64,000 nucleotides of DNA from positions 1 through 64,000 of the forward strand of contig NZ_JAHSPR010000007.1 in the NCBI RefSeq assembly GCF_019132845.1. Reading direction: 5' to 3'. This document shows positions 37,025 through 45,848 of the stretch, piece after piece; the stretch's first letter is position 1, and each line of letters starts with the position of its first letter. The DNA is from Advenella alkanexedens. GTDB taxonomy: Bacteria; Pseudomonadota; Gammaproteobacteria; Burkholderiales; Burkholderiaceae_B. Under the pieces are notes generated by a model that made no database searches, was not told the origin of the DNA, and saw only the letters and a program-made list of their open reading frames with translations. Both the position numbers and the translations under genes were made by a program.

Positions 37025-37951
37025 ATGGATCACATTAAATTAAAACCAAAAGAAGAAATTGAAAAATCTTTTTTTCATATTCCATTTTGGATCGCGCCAG
37101 ATAAACATCTGTTTTTGTCCCGCAGTGAGCGTTTCACAAAATTGGCCAAACTGGAGAAATCCGACTGGAAATTGTATTTGCAGCTGTTGGCTGGCTTGTC
37201 TCGGGTTCAGCATGGTTTGCTGGCTGACGCAGATGCCGTTGTCCCGGAGCTCAAGCGTAATGAGACGGCTTCCATGTTAAATGTTCACAATACCCCGATT
37301 CCGTCCTGCTTTACGCCCATGTTGCATGCCTTGTACGAGCGTATCAAGGGTGAATTGTCTGATCATATGGAACAAACCTGGCAACGCCTGCTGGCCATGC
37401 CGGTGCCTGATCAGGAAGCGCTGGCCCGGCGCCTGCTGCAACACGAAGCCGACGTAACTGACCAGGAATACAGTATTTGGGTGCATGCCGTTTTGCAAGT
37501 GATCTGGACTTACTGGGCGATGCAATTGCAGGAAACTGATGTGCCTTCACGTGATGAGCGTGTACAGTGTCCCTGCTGTGGCAGTGATGCGGTTGCCAGT
37601 ATTGTTTTGAAAAGCGGTGAGCAGGAAAACCTGCGTTACCTGCATTGCAATTTATGCAACAGTCGCTGGAATGCCTTAAGGGCAAAGTGTACTTTCTGTG
37701 GTAATACGAAAGACATGACCTTGCAGTCGGTGGAGGGTGTCACCGAAGGCGCTTTGCATGGAGCCAGCGGTGAAACCTGTGATGTTTGCCAGGGTTACCG
37801 TAAAATGTTCAGCCTCAGCAAAGAGCAGCATGCCGATCCGGTTGCCGATGACCTGGGGTCGTTGGCTCTGGATATGATGCTGGGTGAAAAAGGCTATTCC
37901 CGGGGTGGTGCCAATCCTTTCCTGATGATGGAAAAAGAAGTGCCACATTAA
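37025..37951 (+). CDS. fdhE: Formate dehydrogenase accessory protein FdhE
   Basis: 308-residue cytoplasmic factor needed for formate dehydrogenase maturation. The C-terminal half is a set of rubredoxin-like CxxC knuckles: CPCCGSD near 180, CNLCNSRW near 213, CTFCGN near 225 and CDVCQGY near 252, as in FdhE. It starts 9 bases after fdhD and closes the operon, 76 bases before a strong terminator. Confidence 0.93.
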   Translation: MDHIKLKPKEEIEKSFFHIPFWIAPDKHLFLSRSERFTKLAKLEKSDWKLYLQLLAGLSRVQHGLLADADAVVPELKRNETASMLNVHNTPIPSCFTPMLHALYERIKGELSDHMEQTWQRLLAMPVPDQEALARRLLQHEADVTDQEYSIWVHAVLQVIWTYWAMQLQETDVPSRDERVQCPCCGSDAVASIVLKSGEQENLRYLHCNLCNSRWNALRAKCTFCGNTKDMTLQSVEGVTEGALHGASGETCDVCQGYRKMFSLSKEQHADPVADDLGSLALDMMLGEKGYSRGGANPFLMMEKEVPH

Positions 37952-38027
37952 TCATGCCCAAAGCTGGTGCGGCTGCTTGCCGAACCAGACGGCTGTGATA
38001 ACGCACCGTGGTTCATGTTGTTTGCTT

Positions 38028-38059
38028 GCCCGGTAACGGTTGTGTTATCGGGCTTTTTT
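38028..38059 (+). terminator. Terminator of formate dehydrogenase operon
   Basis: GCCCGGTAAC (38028-38037) pairs with GTTATCGGGC (38044-38053) around GGTTGT with one G-T type mismatch, then six Ts. It separates fdhE from the convergent moeA. Confidence 0.9.
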
Positions 38060-38076
38060 GTGGAAATGAGGTGGGC

Positions 38077-39285
38077 TTAAAACGAGTGTGACAACGGATA
38101 AACATCAATCCATTGGCCGTGTTCGACATTGGTGTGCGCAGGAACCTCGATTAAGACATCCGCATTGACACAGCCGGAAAGCATATGCGAGCCCTGGCCT
38201 TTGACGGGCGCTGCCCAGACACCGGTGTCTGTCATGGTAAGCGCACCACGCCAGAAATCACGGCGACCTTGTTTGTTGTTGGGAATTGAAAAATCCGCCT
38301 GGGCTTTCCATTTTTGGGGACGGGCTTTTTCAATTGAAAGTCCGGCAAGATATTTAATGGCCGGTAGGGTCATGAGCAGGGTGGTGGCATAACTGGCCAC
38401 CGGGTTGCCGGGTAGCAGAAATACTTTGCAGCGATTGTTGATGTTTCCCCAGGCAAAGGGTTTGCCGGGCTTGATGGCCAGTTTCCAGTGTTCAAGGGTA
38501 CCCAATTCGTCCAGAACCTGTTTGACATAGTCTTTGTCCCCCACCGATGCCCCGCCAGAGCAGATGATGATGTCCGCGTTGGCGGCGGCCTGATGCAAAG
38601 CCTGCTTGATGGTGTCATAGTCATCAGGTAAAACACCGCCATTGACCACCTTCAGGTAGGCATAATGCTTAAGCCAGCCAAGCAGCATGGGGCGGTTTGA
38701 ATCATAAATTTTACCGGGTGCCAGTGGTTCGGTAAGGGAAAGCAGTTCATCACCGGTAGAGAACAGGGTAAGGGTGAGTGGCTTGAAGCAGCTGACACTG
38801 GCATAGCCCTGACTGGCCAACAGCCCGATGGCGGCGGGTGAAATAACGGTATGAGATGAAACCAGTACATCTCCTTTTTTCAATTCTTCACCTTGGCGGC
38901 GGATATTGGCGCTGGGTTTCAGTGCTTGCTCAACCGACACACGGCTGTCGGTGACGGTGGTGTTTTCTTGTGGAACCACGCTGTCGGTATTGGCCGGTAT
39001 GCCTGCGCCGGTAAAAATGCGAACGGCCTGTCCGGGCTCAAGGCGGGTTGCGGTAACGTCATCACCCGCGGCAACCACGCCAATAATTTCCCATTCGGTC
39101 CGGTTCAGGTCGCAAACTGCGTAGCCGTCCATGGCACTGTTGTCAAACATGGGGGCATCATAATTCACCGTTAATGCTTCGGCCAGGATATAGCCTTCAG
39201 CCTCTTCCAGGGAGCGGTCTTCTGTTTGGTGGGTTGTTTGGGTTTTGGAAAGCAGTTCTTCAAGAGCTTCGTAGTAATCACGCAT
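38077..39285 (-). CDS. moeA: Molybdopterin molybdenumtransferase
   Basis: 402-residue MoeA, which inserts molybdenum into adenylylated molybdopterin. The N-terminal MFDNSAMDGYAV block, GAGIPANTDSVVPQE, and the MPT-binding domain with ICSGGASVGDKDYVKQVL and LPGNPVASYATTLL are all present. It is the last gene of a minus-strand run moaD-moaE-mobA-moeA, sharing the first base of its start with the end of mobA. Confidence 0.95.
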   Translation of the reverse strand: MRDYYEALEELLSKTQTTHQTEDRSLEEAEGYILAEALTVNYDAPMFDNSAMDGYAVCDLNRTEWEIIGVVAAGDDVTATRLEPGQAVRIFTGAGIPANTDSVVPQENTTVTDSRVSVEQALKPSANIRRQGEELKKGDVLVSSHTVISPAAIGLLASQGYASVSCFKPLTLTLFSTGDELLSLTEPLAPGKIYDSNRPMLLGWLKHYAYLKVVNGGVLPDDYDTIKQALHQAAANADIIICSGGASVGDKDYVKQVLDELGTLEHWKLAIKPGKPFAWGNINNRCKVFLLPGNPVASYATTLLMTLPAIKYLAGLSIEKARPQKWKAQADFSIPNNKQGRRDFWRGALTMTDTGVWAAPVKGQGSHMLSGCVNADVLIEVPAHTNVEHGQWIDVYPLSHSF

Positions 39286-39890
39286 TATGCATTACCTTGT
39301 AATGAATCCCAGAGCTTGAGTGATTCTGGATTGTTAAAATTGATGAAAAAATCTTCCTGCTCAAAATTGACCAATGTATGGGCGTTGTCCAAAACAAAGG
39401 AGCGCAGGCGTAATTTGTCCACGTGTTGATCAAGTCGTCGTTTCAGGTCGGGCAGTAGCGAGCGTCTGAATTGGATAATGCTGGGGTGCTGGTTGCTGCC
39501 ACTGATTGCCATGGCAATATCGGTATTGGTTTGCAACAGGGCCGTATGCAGCTGTTCCACCAGGTGGTCAGGCAGGAAAGGCGTATCACAGGGAACGACC
39601 TGGATGAATGTAATGTTTTCAGGCAGCTGCATGCTGGCGCTGTAAATGCCGCCCAGCGGACCCATCCCCGTGTATTGGGGCTGGTCCTGGATGACAGGGT
39701 GTCCATAAGCGGCATATTGATCCAGATTGCGGTTTGCACTAATGACAATGCAATCCAGTGTTCTTTGCAAAAGCGCCAGCGGGTATTCAACCAGTGGTTT
39801 ATGCTTGAACAGAACCATTCCTTTGTCCAGGTGGTTCATTCTGCTGCCAAGGCCACCGGCAAGAATAAGTCCGGCTGTATTGGATATCAT
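39285..39890 (-). CDS. mobA: Molybdenum cofactor guanylyltransferase
   Basis: 201-residue MobA, which adds GMP to molybdenum cofactor to make the dinucleotide form that formate dehydrogenases of this class need. The nucleotide motif LILAGGLGSRMNHLDKGMVLF lies at about 7-28, and VVPCDTPFLP supplies the Mg site. The start at 39890 overlaps the moaE stop as ATGA, and GGAA is six bases before it; longer frames to 39968 lie wholly inside moaE. Confidence 0.93.
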   Translation of the reverse strand: MISNTAGLILAGGLGSRMNHLDKGMVLFKHKPLVEYPLALLQRTLDCIVISANRNLDQYAAYGHPVIQDQPQYTGMGPLGGIYSASMQLPENITFIQVVPCDTPFLPDHLVEQLHTALLQTNTDIAMAISGSNQHPSIIQFRRSLLPDLKRRLDQHVDKLRLRSFVLDNAHTLVNFEQEDFFINFNNPESLKLWDSLQGNA

Positions 39891-40348
39891 GCCTGGTTCC
39901 ATCGCTGTGTGTGATCCAGATCGGACTTTTTCATATCCACCCAATGAGCGTCTCCGTTGGCAAAGCATTCTTTTTTCCAGAAAGGCGCTTCTGTTTTCAG
40001 GTAATCCATAATAAATTCGTTGGCCTGGTAGGCGTCTTTGCGATGTTCGCTGGCGGTCAGGACCAGCACAATTTTTTCACCGGTTTTGATTTCGCCAATA
40101 CGATGGATGACTTTTACGTACTGTAAAGGCCATTTCTGTTGTGCCGTCAGAATGATTTTTTCAATTTCCTGTTCGGTGACCCCGGGAAAGTGCTCCAGGT
40201 ACAAATGACTGAGCAATTGCTCGTGGTCTTTGCCGCGAACCTTTCCAACGAAGCTTACAAGCGCACCACAGTTGCTTGAGGACTGTTCGGCCAATTGTTC
40301 TTCGGTTTCAAGGTTGAAGTCTGTGGATTGGATACTGATGGCATACAT
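39887..40348 (-). CDS. moaE: Molybdopterin synthase catalytic subunit
   Basis: 153-residue MoaE, the large subunit of molybdopterin synthase. The typical CGALVSFVGKVRGKDH segment, the LEHFPGVTEQEIEKI helix, the HRIGEIKTGEKIVLVLTASEHR block and EAPFWKKE with the catalytic Lys pair are visible. GGAGG stands before ATG 40348. It follows moaD after 4 bases, as usual for this pair of subunits. Confidence 0.94.
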   Translation of the reverse strand: MYAISIQSTDFNLETEEQLAEQSSSNCGALVSFVGKVRGKDHEQLLSHLYLEHFPGVTEQEIEKIILTAQQKWPLQYVKVIHRIGEIKTGEKIVLVLTASEHRKDAYQANEFIMDYLKTEAPFWKKECFANGDAHWVDMKKSDLDHTQRWNQA

Positions 40349-40352
40349 GGTT

Positions 40353-40601
40353 TCAGCCTCCGGTAACCGGGGGAAGCAGGGCGACTTCAGCGTTTTCCGG
40401 TATGTGGGCATTTTGATGAACAATGCTATTGTTGATGGCTATTTTGTATACGTTTTCGGGGGCCAGGGTTTCGTGCCACAGTTGATTGCGGCTGCGTAAT
40501 AACTGGATCAGTTCATCGCGGGTGCCGCCAGGCCACTCAATGGTTTCTTCGGCAATGGACAATTGTTCTTTTAGTTTTGCCATATAGATGATTTTTAACA
40601 T
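40353..40601 (-). CDS. moaD: Molybdopterin synthase sulfur carrier subunit
   Basis: 82-residue ubiquitin-like sulfur carrier. It opens MLKIIYMAKLKEQL, has the NNSIVHQNAHIPENAEVALLPPVTGG tail and ends in the Gly-Gly that is thiocarboxylated. MoeB, the activating enzyme, is not in the window. The start at 40601 is chosen by family fit; no strong ribosome site is visible. Confidence 0.9.
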   Translation of the reverse strand: MLKIIYMAKLKEQLSIAEETIEWPGGTRDELIQLLRSRNQLWHETLAPENVYKIAINNSIVHQNAHIPENAEVALLPPVTGG

Positions 40602-40782
40602 AGGATGTAATGCCATGGTTATGATGGTAGACAGGGCATTATAACCAAAGTTGGTGGAGTTGCCTTATTGTGAGCTTTGTGGGCATGTGGGTGAATTTTG
40701 TATGGGGAAACATTGTTTTTTTATGTTTGTTGTAAATTGGTCATGTTTTTTTGTGTAATTTGAATATATTTTCAATAAAAGC

Positions 40783-40811
40783 TTGTCAGCCTATGAAAGG
40801 CTCTATATAAT
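40783..40811 (+). promoter_or_regulatory. Promoter of tRNA-Val
   Basis: TTGTCA (40783-40788) and a consensus TATAAT (40806-40811) are exactly 17 bp apart and lie 22 bases before the tRNA gene. The AT-rich stretch just above could serve as an UP element. Confidence 0.85.
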
Positions 40812-40832
40812 TTAATTCTTCAGTTAAGCAAT

Positions 40833-40908
40833 GGGTGCTTAGCTCAGTTGGTAGAGCGGCGCCCTTACAAGGCGTAGGTCACAGGTTCGACCCCTGTAGC
40901 ACCCACCA
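40833..40908 (+). tRNA. tRNA-Val (anticodon TAC)
   Basis: 76-base tRNA with a 7-bp acceptor stem GGGTGCT/AGCACCC, a D arm GCTCAGTTGGTAGAGC, anticodon loop CTTACAA giving TAC, T arm GGTTCGACCCC and an encoded CCA end. It has its own promoter above and its own terminator below, so it is a single-gene unit. Confidence 0.97.
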
Positions 40909-40928
40909 TTGCAAAATTGGCAAATCAG

Positions 40929-40955
40929 GCACTTACATTGGTAAGTGCTTTTTTT
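40929..40955 (+). terminator. Terminator of tRNA-Val
   Basis: A perfect 8-bp stem GCACTTAC/GTAAGTGC with an ATTG loop is followed by seven Ts, 20 bases after the tRNA. Confidence 0.92.
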
Positions 40956-41062
40956 ATGCCTGTTTATTTTTTGCCTGTTTAAATAACACCTTGTCAGGTG
41001 CGCGGTTAAATGGGTCTCAAAAGTGGTGGGTTTCAAAAGCGTTGCTTGATAATCCTGGCGTT

Positions 41063-41093
41063 GTTTTCCGGTTAAACAATTTAACCGGAAAAC
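41063..41093 (-). terminator. Perfect 14-bp hairpin after the 74-residue gene
   Basis: GTTTTCCGGTTAAA and TTTAACCGGAAAAC pair perfectly around three bases. It lies 10 bases past the stop of the minus-strand gene at 41104-41328. There is no clean T run, so termination is likely but not certain. Confidence 0.55.
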
Positions 41094-41103
41094 AGAGGCC
41101 GGG

Positions 41104-41328
41104 TTATGAATGGTCGAACCAGCTTTTGAATAACTGGATTATTTCGGGGTTGCCCGATTGGGTTTGGCTGGGATCGAGTTCCAGAATGGCATCCTGATCA
41201 ACCGGGAAGTATTCGTTGGCAATCCGGGTGGCCATCTCGTAAATGGGTTCCAGTTCAAAGCCTGGCTTGGCAATAGCATCCAGAAAAGTTTCAAGTGCGT
41301 ATCTGCCCTTTTCATTTAACTTATACAT
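41104..41328 (-). CDS. Conserved-looking small protein of unknown function
   Basis: 74-residue acidic protein, not recognised. It is predicted to be soluble and mostly helical, with no signal peptide or Cys, and ends SWFDHS. It has a strong ribosome site (CAGGAG six bases before the ATG) and is followed by a perfect hairpin, both of which support a real gene. It has no operon partner: tRNA-Val lies downstream on the opposite strand and sbcD is divergent. Confidence 0.65.
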   Translation of the reverse strand: MYKLNEKGRYALETFLDAIAKPGFELEPIYEMATRIANEYFPVDQDAILELDPSQTQSGNPEIIQLFKSWFDHS

Positions 41329-41418
41329 ATTCGTCTCCTGTAAAGCAGAATAGATGGGATGTCACGTGGATGTCGCAAAGGCATATCATAATTCTATTGT
41401 TTTCTACAGGGGGGAGCA

Positions 41419-41529
41419 ATGAGAATATTTGTCAAGCGTGTTTATGGCTGCTTAGTCTTTTGTGTCAATGTGATTGGTGTGTGGGCGGTTGATGTGGTCA
41501 ACGCCGATATGTCGGCACAAGATGAGTAA
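41419..41529 (+). CDS. Candidate 36-residue membrane microprotein
   Basis: Short frame MRIFVKRVYGCLVFCVNVIG... ending in a polar SAQDE tail. AGGGGGGAG stands five bases before the ATG, an unusually strong ribosome site. The basic start followed by some 18 hydrophobic residues (to about 27) suits a single membrane helix or a signal peptide. It lies in the 300-bp gap between the 74-residue gene and sbcD. No family is recognised; chance cannot be excluded at this length. Confidence 0.4.
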   Translation: MRIFVKRVYGCLVFCVNVIGVWAVDVVNADMSAQDE

Positions 41530-41628
41530 GGGATTGGGGAAAATATTCCTGGTGCTGACAGGATGTTAAAATGCTCTTGCGGTCATTGTTGACCGTCAAT
41601 GCAAATAGAAAAAAATTACGACGCTTAC

Positions 41629-42768
41629 ATGAAATTCATTCATACCTCTGACTGGCACTTGGGCCGTCAGTTTGCCAGCCGTATTCTGATTGAAGACCAG
41701 GAGTATGTGCTGGACCAGATCATTGCTTACCTTGAGCAGCATCAGGTGCAGGCTTTGCTGATTAGCGGCGACATCTATGATCGTTCGGTGCCACCGGTGT
41801 CAGCGGTGGCTTTGCTGGATAAAACCTTAAACCGGATAGGGCAACTGAATATTCCGGTCATCATGATTCCTGGCAATCACGACAGTGCGCAGCGTTTGGG
41901 GTTTGCCGCTCAACAGTTAAGGGCGTCCGGTGTGCATATCATTGCCGATTTTGATCAGATGATCAAGCCGGTTGTGATTGATGACAAGGGTGAGCGGGTT
42001 GATTTTTATGGCATACCTTTTAATGATCCCGAGCTGGTACGCAATTATTTTCAGGCGCCGGTCAGCACTTATGAAGCGGCGCATCGCCTGCTGGCAGAAA
42101 AAATCAGACAGGTGATGGACGCGGAGCGGGTCAATGTATTGCTGGCTCACTGTTTTCTGGAAGGGGCGGTTAACTCCGAGTCTGAGCGGCCTTTGTCAAT
42201 TGGCGGGTCTGATGTAGTGCCTCATACGGTTTTTGATGGTTTTGATTATGTGGCGCTGGGCCATTTGCATGCGCCCCAGTATAAAGGGGCAGAGCATATC
42301 CGTTATTCGGGTTCTATTCTTAAATACAGTTTTTCCGAGCAGTTTCACAACAAGGGCGTTACCCTGGTGGAGCTGGATACAAATGGCAAGGCAAGCATGC
42401 AAAACTTGCCCCTGAAACCCTTGCGCGATGTGCGGACCCTGGAAGGGACATTGGCAGATATTGTTGAAATGGGCCGGCAAGACCCCAATGCGCACGATTA
42501 CGTGTTGGTAAAGCTTGCGGATACCCATGCCGTGCTGGATCCGATAGGGAAAATCCGCGAGGTATATCCTAATGTATTGCAACTGGAAAAACCTGGTCTG
42601 TATCGTGCCGAAGCAGAGGTGCTGGCACCGGGGCAGGCCCTGAAGCGTGATGAGTACGATCTGTTTTGTGACTTTTTTGAGCAGGTGGCCGGACAGCCTC
42701 TGAGTGAACCCCAGAAGCAGGCAGTCAAGGAAGTGATTCTTGAAGTGCGCAAAGAGGAGCAGGCATGA
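41629..42768 (+). CDS. sbcD: Exonuclease SbcCD, nuclease subunit D
   Basis: 379-residue Mre11-type nuclease that with SbcC cuts hairpins and DNA ends. Phosphoesterase motifs are SDWHLG near residue 7, SGDIYDRS near 49, PGNHDS near 83, AHCFLEG near 169 and GHLHAPQ near 211. ATG 41629 gives the standard MKFIHTSDWHLGR start; an upstream ATG at 41599 adds ten residues outside the family. Its stop overlaps the sbcC ATG by four bases. Confidence 0.94.
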   Translation: MKFIHTSDWHLGRQFASRILIEDQEYVLDQIIAYLEQHQVQALLISGDIYDRSVPPVSAVALLDKTLNRIGQLNIPVIMIPGNHDSAQRLGFAAQQLRASGVHIIADFDQMIKPVVIDDKGERVDFYGIPFNDPELVRNYFQAPVSTYEAAHRLLAEKIRQVMDAERVNVLLAHCFLEGAVNSESERPLSIGGSDVVPHTVFDGFDYVALGHLHAPQYKGAEHIRYSGSILKYSFSEQFHNKGVTLVELDTNGKASMQNLPLKPLRDVRTLEGTLADIVEMGRQDPNAHDYVLVKLADTHAVLDPIGKIREVYPNVLQLEKPGLYRAEAEVLAPGQALKRDEYDLFCDFFEQVAGQPLSEPQKQAVKEVILEVRKEEQA

Positions 42769-45700
42769 AACCCGTTTATTTAAGCATGCAGGCTTTTGGG
42801 CCTTTCGCGGGAAAAGAAGAGGTTGATTTCACCCGCTTGGGTGAAAACCCCCTGTTCCTGATTAATGGGCCAACCGGTGCCGGTAAAAGTACTTTGCTGG
42901 ATGCCATCTGTTTTGCCCTGTATGGTCAGGCGGCCGATGATGATCGGGATCCGGCTGCCCTGCGCTCGGATATGGCGGCTTCTCATTCCTTAACCGAAGT
43001 TGAGTTCTTGTTTGCTTTGGGTGAAAAGCAATACCGGATTTTCAGGATGCCGGCCCAGGACAGGCCCAAGCAGCGGGGTGAAGGTTTTACCATGCAAGCG
43101 ACCGAGGCCAAATTGTGGGAAATACAGGCGGATGGCAATGAGATTTTGCTGATTCCCAAAAAGGCCACCGAGGTAACGGAAAGGGTGGTTGAGCTGACCG
43201 GTCTTACCGCTGAGCAGTTCAGGCAGGTCATGGTCTTGCCTCAGGGTAAGTTCAGGGAGTTGTTATTGGCCAACTCCCAACAAAGAGAAAGTATTTTCAG
43301 TCAGCTGTTCCAAACCTCCATTTACCGTAAAATAGAAGAAAAACTCAAGCAGCGGGCTGCGGATATCGAAGAAAGCAAAAAAAAACATGACCAGAAAATT
43401 GCCGGTTTGCTGGAGTCGGCCGATTGCAGCTCGGAAGCGGCCCTGAAAGAAAAAATCAGTCAACTTGCGCCACTGGTTGAGGAACTTGAAACGAAAAAAA
43501 ACCTCGCCTTTGAACAATTCATGTTGTTTGAAAAAGAGCGTTCCGCTGCAATGGCTTTGCAGGAATTGTTCAGGCAGAAAGAAAGTTGCCTGCATTCGCT
43601 GGCCACACTTGAGCAATCACGCGGGCAATTGCGGCAAACCGAACATAAGCTTGCGCGCTCCAGCCAGGCCACTTTGTTGATGCCATTGATCCAGGCACGT
43701 GAAGAAGCGGAAAAATACAGCGAAAGTCTGCAGCAGGCATTGCAGGCGCTGGCGCTGCAAATGGTTGGTGCCGGGAAAAAGCTTGAGCAAACCCGCCAGC
43801 AATTTGAGCTGGCCACAAGCCAGTACCGGCAAAAAGATGATTTGAATGTTCAAATCCATGAACTTGAGCGTTATCGTGAAAAAATGCGCCTGCTTCAGGA
43901 AAAGCAAGTGGAAAATGAGCGCCTGCAGGCAGTATGGCGTCAAATTAACCAGACGCATGATGAGCAGTTGCTTGCCCGGCAACATAAACAGCAACAACTG
44001 GAGCAGGCCAGGGAAAAAATTGTCGAGTTGCGGGTTTTTGTTGAGGCGCTGCCTGAAGCTGTGCAGCAACTGGATCAGGCGGAACATGTTCTGCAATTAA
44101 AAAAACAGTACGATGCGCTGCTGGATAAAAGTCAGGCCTTGCAAGCGCGGGCGATGGCGGGCATCGCCTCGGTGGAGGAAACGCGGCAAAGCTGGCAGGC
44201 CCTGCACGAAGAAGATACCCGGCTGCAAATTCAGTGGCACCAGGAGCAGGCGGCACAATTGGCCAGTCGTTTGCAGTTGAATGAACCTTGCCCGGTTTGT
44301 GGCAGCACCATGCATCCGCAACCGGCACAGGCACAACAGGCCTTGCTGGAGAAGGCAGATCTAGAACAGTCTGCACAAAGACTTGAAAAAGCACGTCAGC
44401 AGCTGCAAAACATGGAAAACACCCTGGTTCAGGTTCGTACCTTGCAAGAGGCATTGGCGGGGCAAATTAATGAGCAGCTGGCAGCGCTGGGTGACAGTGC
44501 CAGCGTACCCGCTCCCACTTTGCTGGACGTGTGTGAGCAGGCCCGCAAACGGGTTAAGCAATGCACCCAGGCCAGACAGTCGCAGTCTTTGTTGCAAGAG
44601 CAGCTGGCTGTATTTGAAAAGGCGCTGTCGCAGCTGGACGAAACCTTGCAGCAGACCCGGGAAAAGCAGCAGACCATCAGGCTTTCCCTGGCTTCCCTGG
44701 AGAATGAGCTCAAGCTTCGGCTGGCCGAATTGCCCGAGTCGTTTCGTGATGCCAACGTGCTGGCGCAAACGTTGCTCGATGTCAGGCAACGTCTGGCTTT
44801 GCTGCAAAAAGAATATGAAATGTCCCGGCAGGCATTTGAGTTGGCCAGCCAGGAACATGTTCAGTTGCAGGAACGCAAGGCTGGCCTGGAAAGCCGGCAG
44901 GAGCAGGCAATCGTTGCCCTGCAACAGGCGCGGCAGACCTGCCAGGATCAGCTTGGGCAGCATGCTTTTGATAGTGAACAGGCATGCAGGCTGGCGGTGC
45001 TGAGTGCGCATGAAAGGCAAGCGCTTGAGCAGTATGTGGCGCAATTTAACCGTCAACAGTATGAGCTTGAAGGGCAGTGTAAGAATATTTGTGCTCAGCT
45101 TGAGGGTAAAACCCCGCCTGATTTGACGCAAATGGAAACCAGGCATGAACAGATGAAGCAATTGCGTGACCAGGCCCAATCTGCCTGGCAGCAGCATAAC
45201 GAGACATTGAATCAATTGAAATCGGTGGCGGCAAAAATTGACCGCATGCATGAGCAAAATGCCGAGCTTGAACGGGAGTATGCCATTTATGGCACGCTCA
45301 GCCATGTTGCCAATGGGCGCGCAGACAGCCGGATCAGTCTGCAGCGGTTTGTGTTAAGTGTTTTGCTGGATGATGTGCTGGCCGATGCTACGGTGCGCCT
45401 GCGTTTGATGAGCAAGGGGCGTTATCAATTGATCCGGAAAGAGGACCGTGCCAAGGGCAATAGCCGCTCGGGGCTGGACCTGGAAGTCATGGATGAATAC
45501 ACGGGCATTGCCCGGCCGGTAGCCACCTTGTCGGGGGGCGAATCGTTCATGGCGGCGCTGTCGCTGGCGCTGGGCTTGTCGGATGTGGTTCAGGCCTATG
45601 CCGGTGGCATCAGGTTGGATACCCTGTTTATTGATGAAGGGTTTGGTAGCCTGGATATGGATTCTTTGGAATTGGCCATTCGTACCTTGCTGGATTTGCA

Positions 45701-45821
45701 GGCCAGCGGCCGTACTATCGGGATTATTTCCCATGTGACCGAGTTGAAAGAGCAAATGGCGCTGCGTATTGATGTGCTGCCCTCGGCACGGGGCAGCCGT
45801 ATTCAGGTTCATGGCGTTTGA
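42765..45821 (+). CDS. sbcC: Exonuclease SbcCD, ATPase subunit C
   Basis: 1018-residue Rad50-type SMC-like ATPase. Walker A NGPTGAGKST is at about 34-43; long heptad-rich coiled coils flank a zinc hook, CPVCGS, near 508; the ABC signature LSGGESFMAALSLALGLSD is near 923 and Walker B LFIDEGFGSLD near 953. The two coiled-coil arms are of about equal length, as required. ATGA overlap with sbcD marks translational coupling. Confidence 0.95.
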   Translation: MKPVYLSMQAFGPFAGKEEVDFTRLGENPLFLINGPTGAGKSTLLDAICFALYGQAADDDRDPAALRSDMAASHSLTEVEFLFALGEKQYRIFRMPAQDRPKQRGEGFTMQATEAKLWEIQADGNEILLIPKKATEVTERVVELTGLTAEQFRQVMVLPQGKFRELLLANSQQRESIFSQLFQTSIYRKIEEKLKQRAADIEESKKKHDQKIAGLLESADCSSEAALKEKISQLAPLVEELETKKNLAFEQFMLFEKERSAAMALQELFRQKESCLHSLATLEQSRGQLRQTEHKLARSSQATLLMPLIQAREEAEKYSESLQQALQALALQMVGAGKKLEQTRQQFELATSQYRQKDDLNVQIHELERYREKMRLLQEKQVENERLQAVWRQINQTHDEQLLARQHKQQQLEQAREKIVELRVFVEALPEAVQQLDQAEHVLQLKKQYDALLDKSQALQARAMAGIASVEETRQSWQALHEEDTRLQIQWHQEQAAQLASRLQLNEPCPVCGSTMHPQPAQAQQALLEKADLEQSAQRLEKARQQLQNMENTLVQVRTLQEALAGQINEQLAALGDSASVPAPTLLDVCEQARKRVKQCTQARQSQSLLQEQLAVFEKALSQLDETLQQTREKQQTIRLSLASLENELKLRLAELPESFRDANVLAQTLLDVRQRLALLQKEYEMSRQAFELASQEHVQLQERKAGLESRQEQAIVALQQARQTCQDQLGQHAFDSEQACRLAVLSAHERQALEQYVAQFNRQQYELEGQCKNICAQLEGKTPPDLTQMETRHEQMKQLRDQAQSAWQQHNETLNQLKSVAAKIDRMHEQNAELEREYAIYGTLSHVANGRADSRISLQRFVLSVLLDDVLADATVRLRLMSKGRYQLIRKEDRAKGNSRSGLDLEVMDEYTGIARPVATLSGGESFMAALSLALGLSDVVQAYAGGIRLDTLFIDEGFGSLDMDSLELAIRTLLDLQASGRTIGIISHVTELKEQMALRIDVLPSARGSRIQVHGV

Positions 45822-45848
45822 AGAAAACCGTTTGCCTGGGCAGGCGCT

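Noticed and set aside
44361-45305. A 314-codon open frame on the minus strand inside sbcC
   Set aside because: It is antisense to the coiled-coil part of sbcC, whose low-complexity codon use leaves the opposite frame open. It has a leucine/glutamine-rich composition and no domain.
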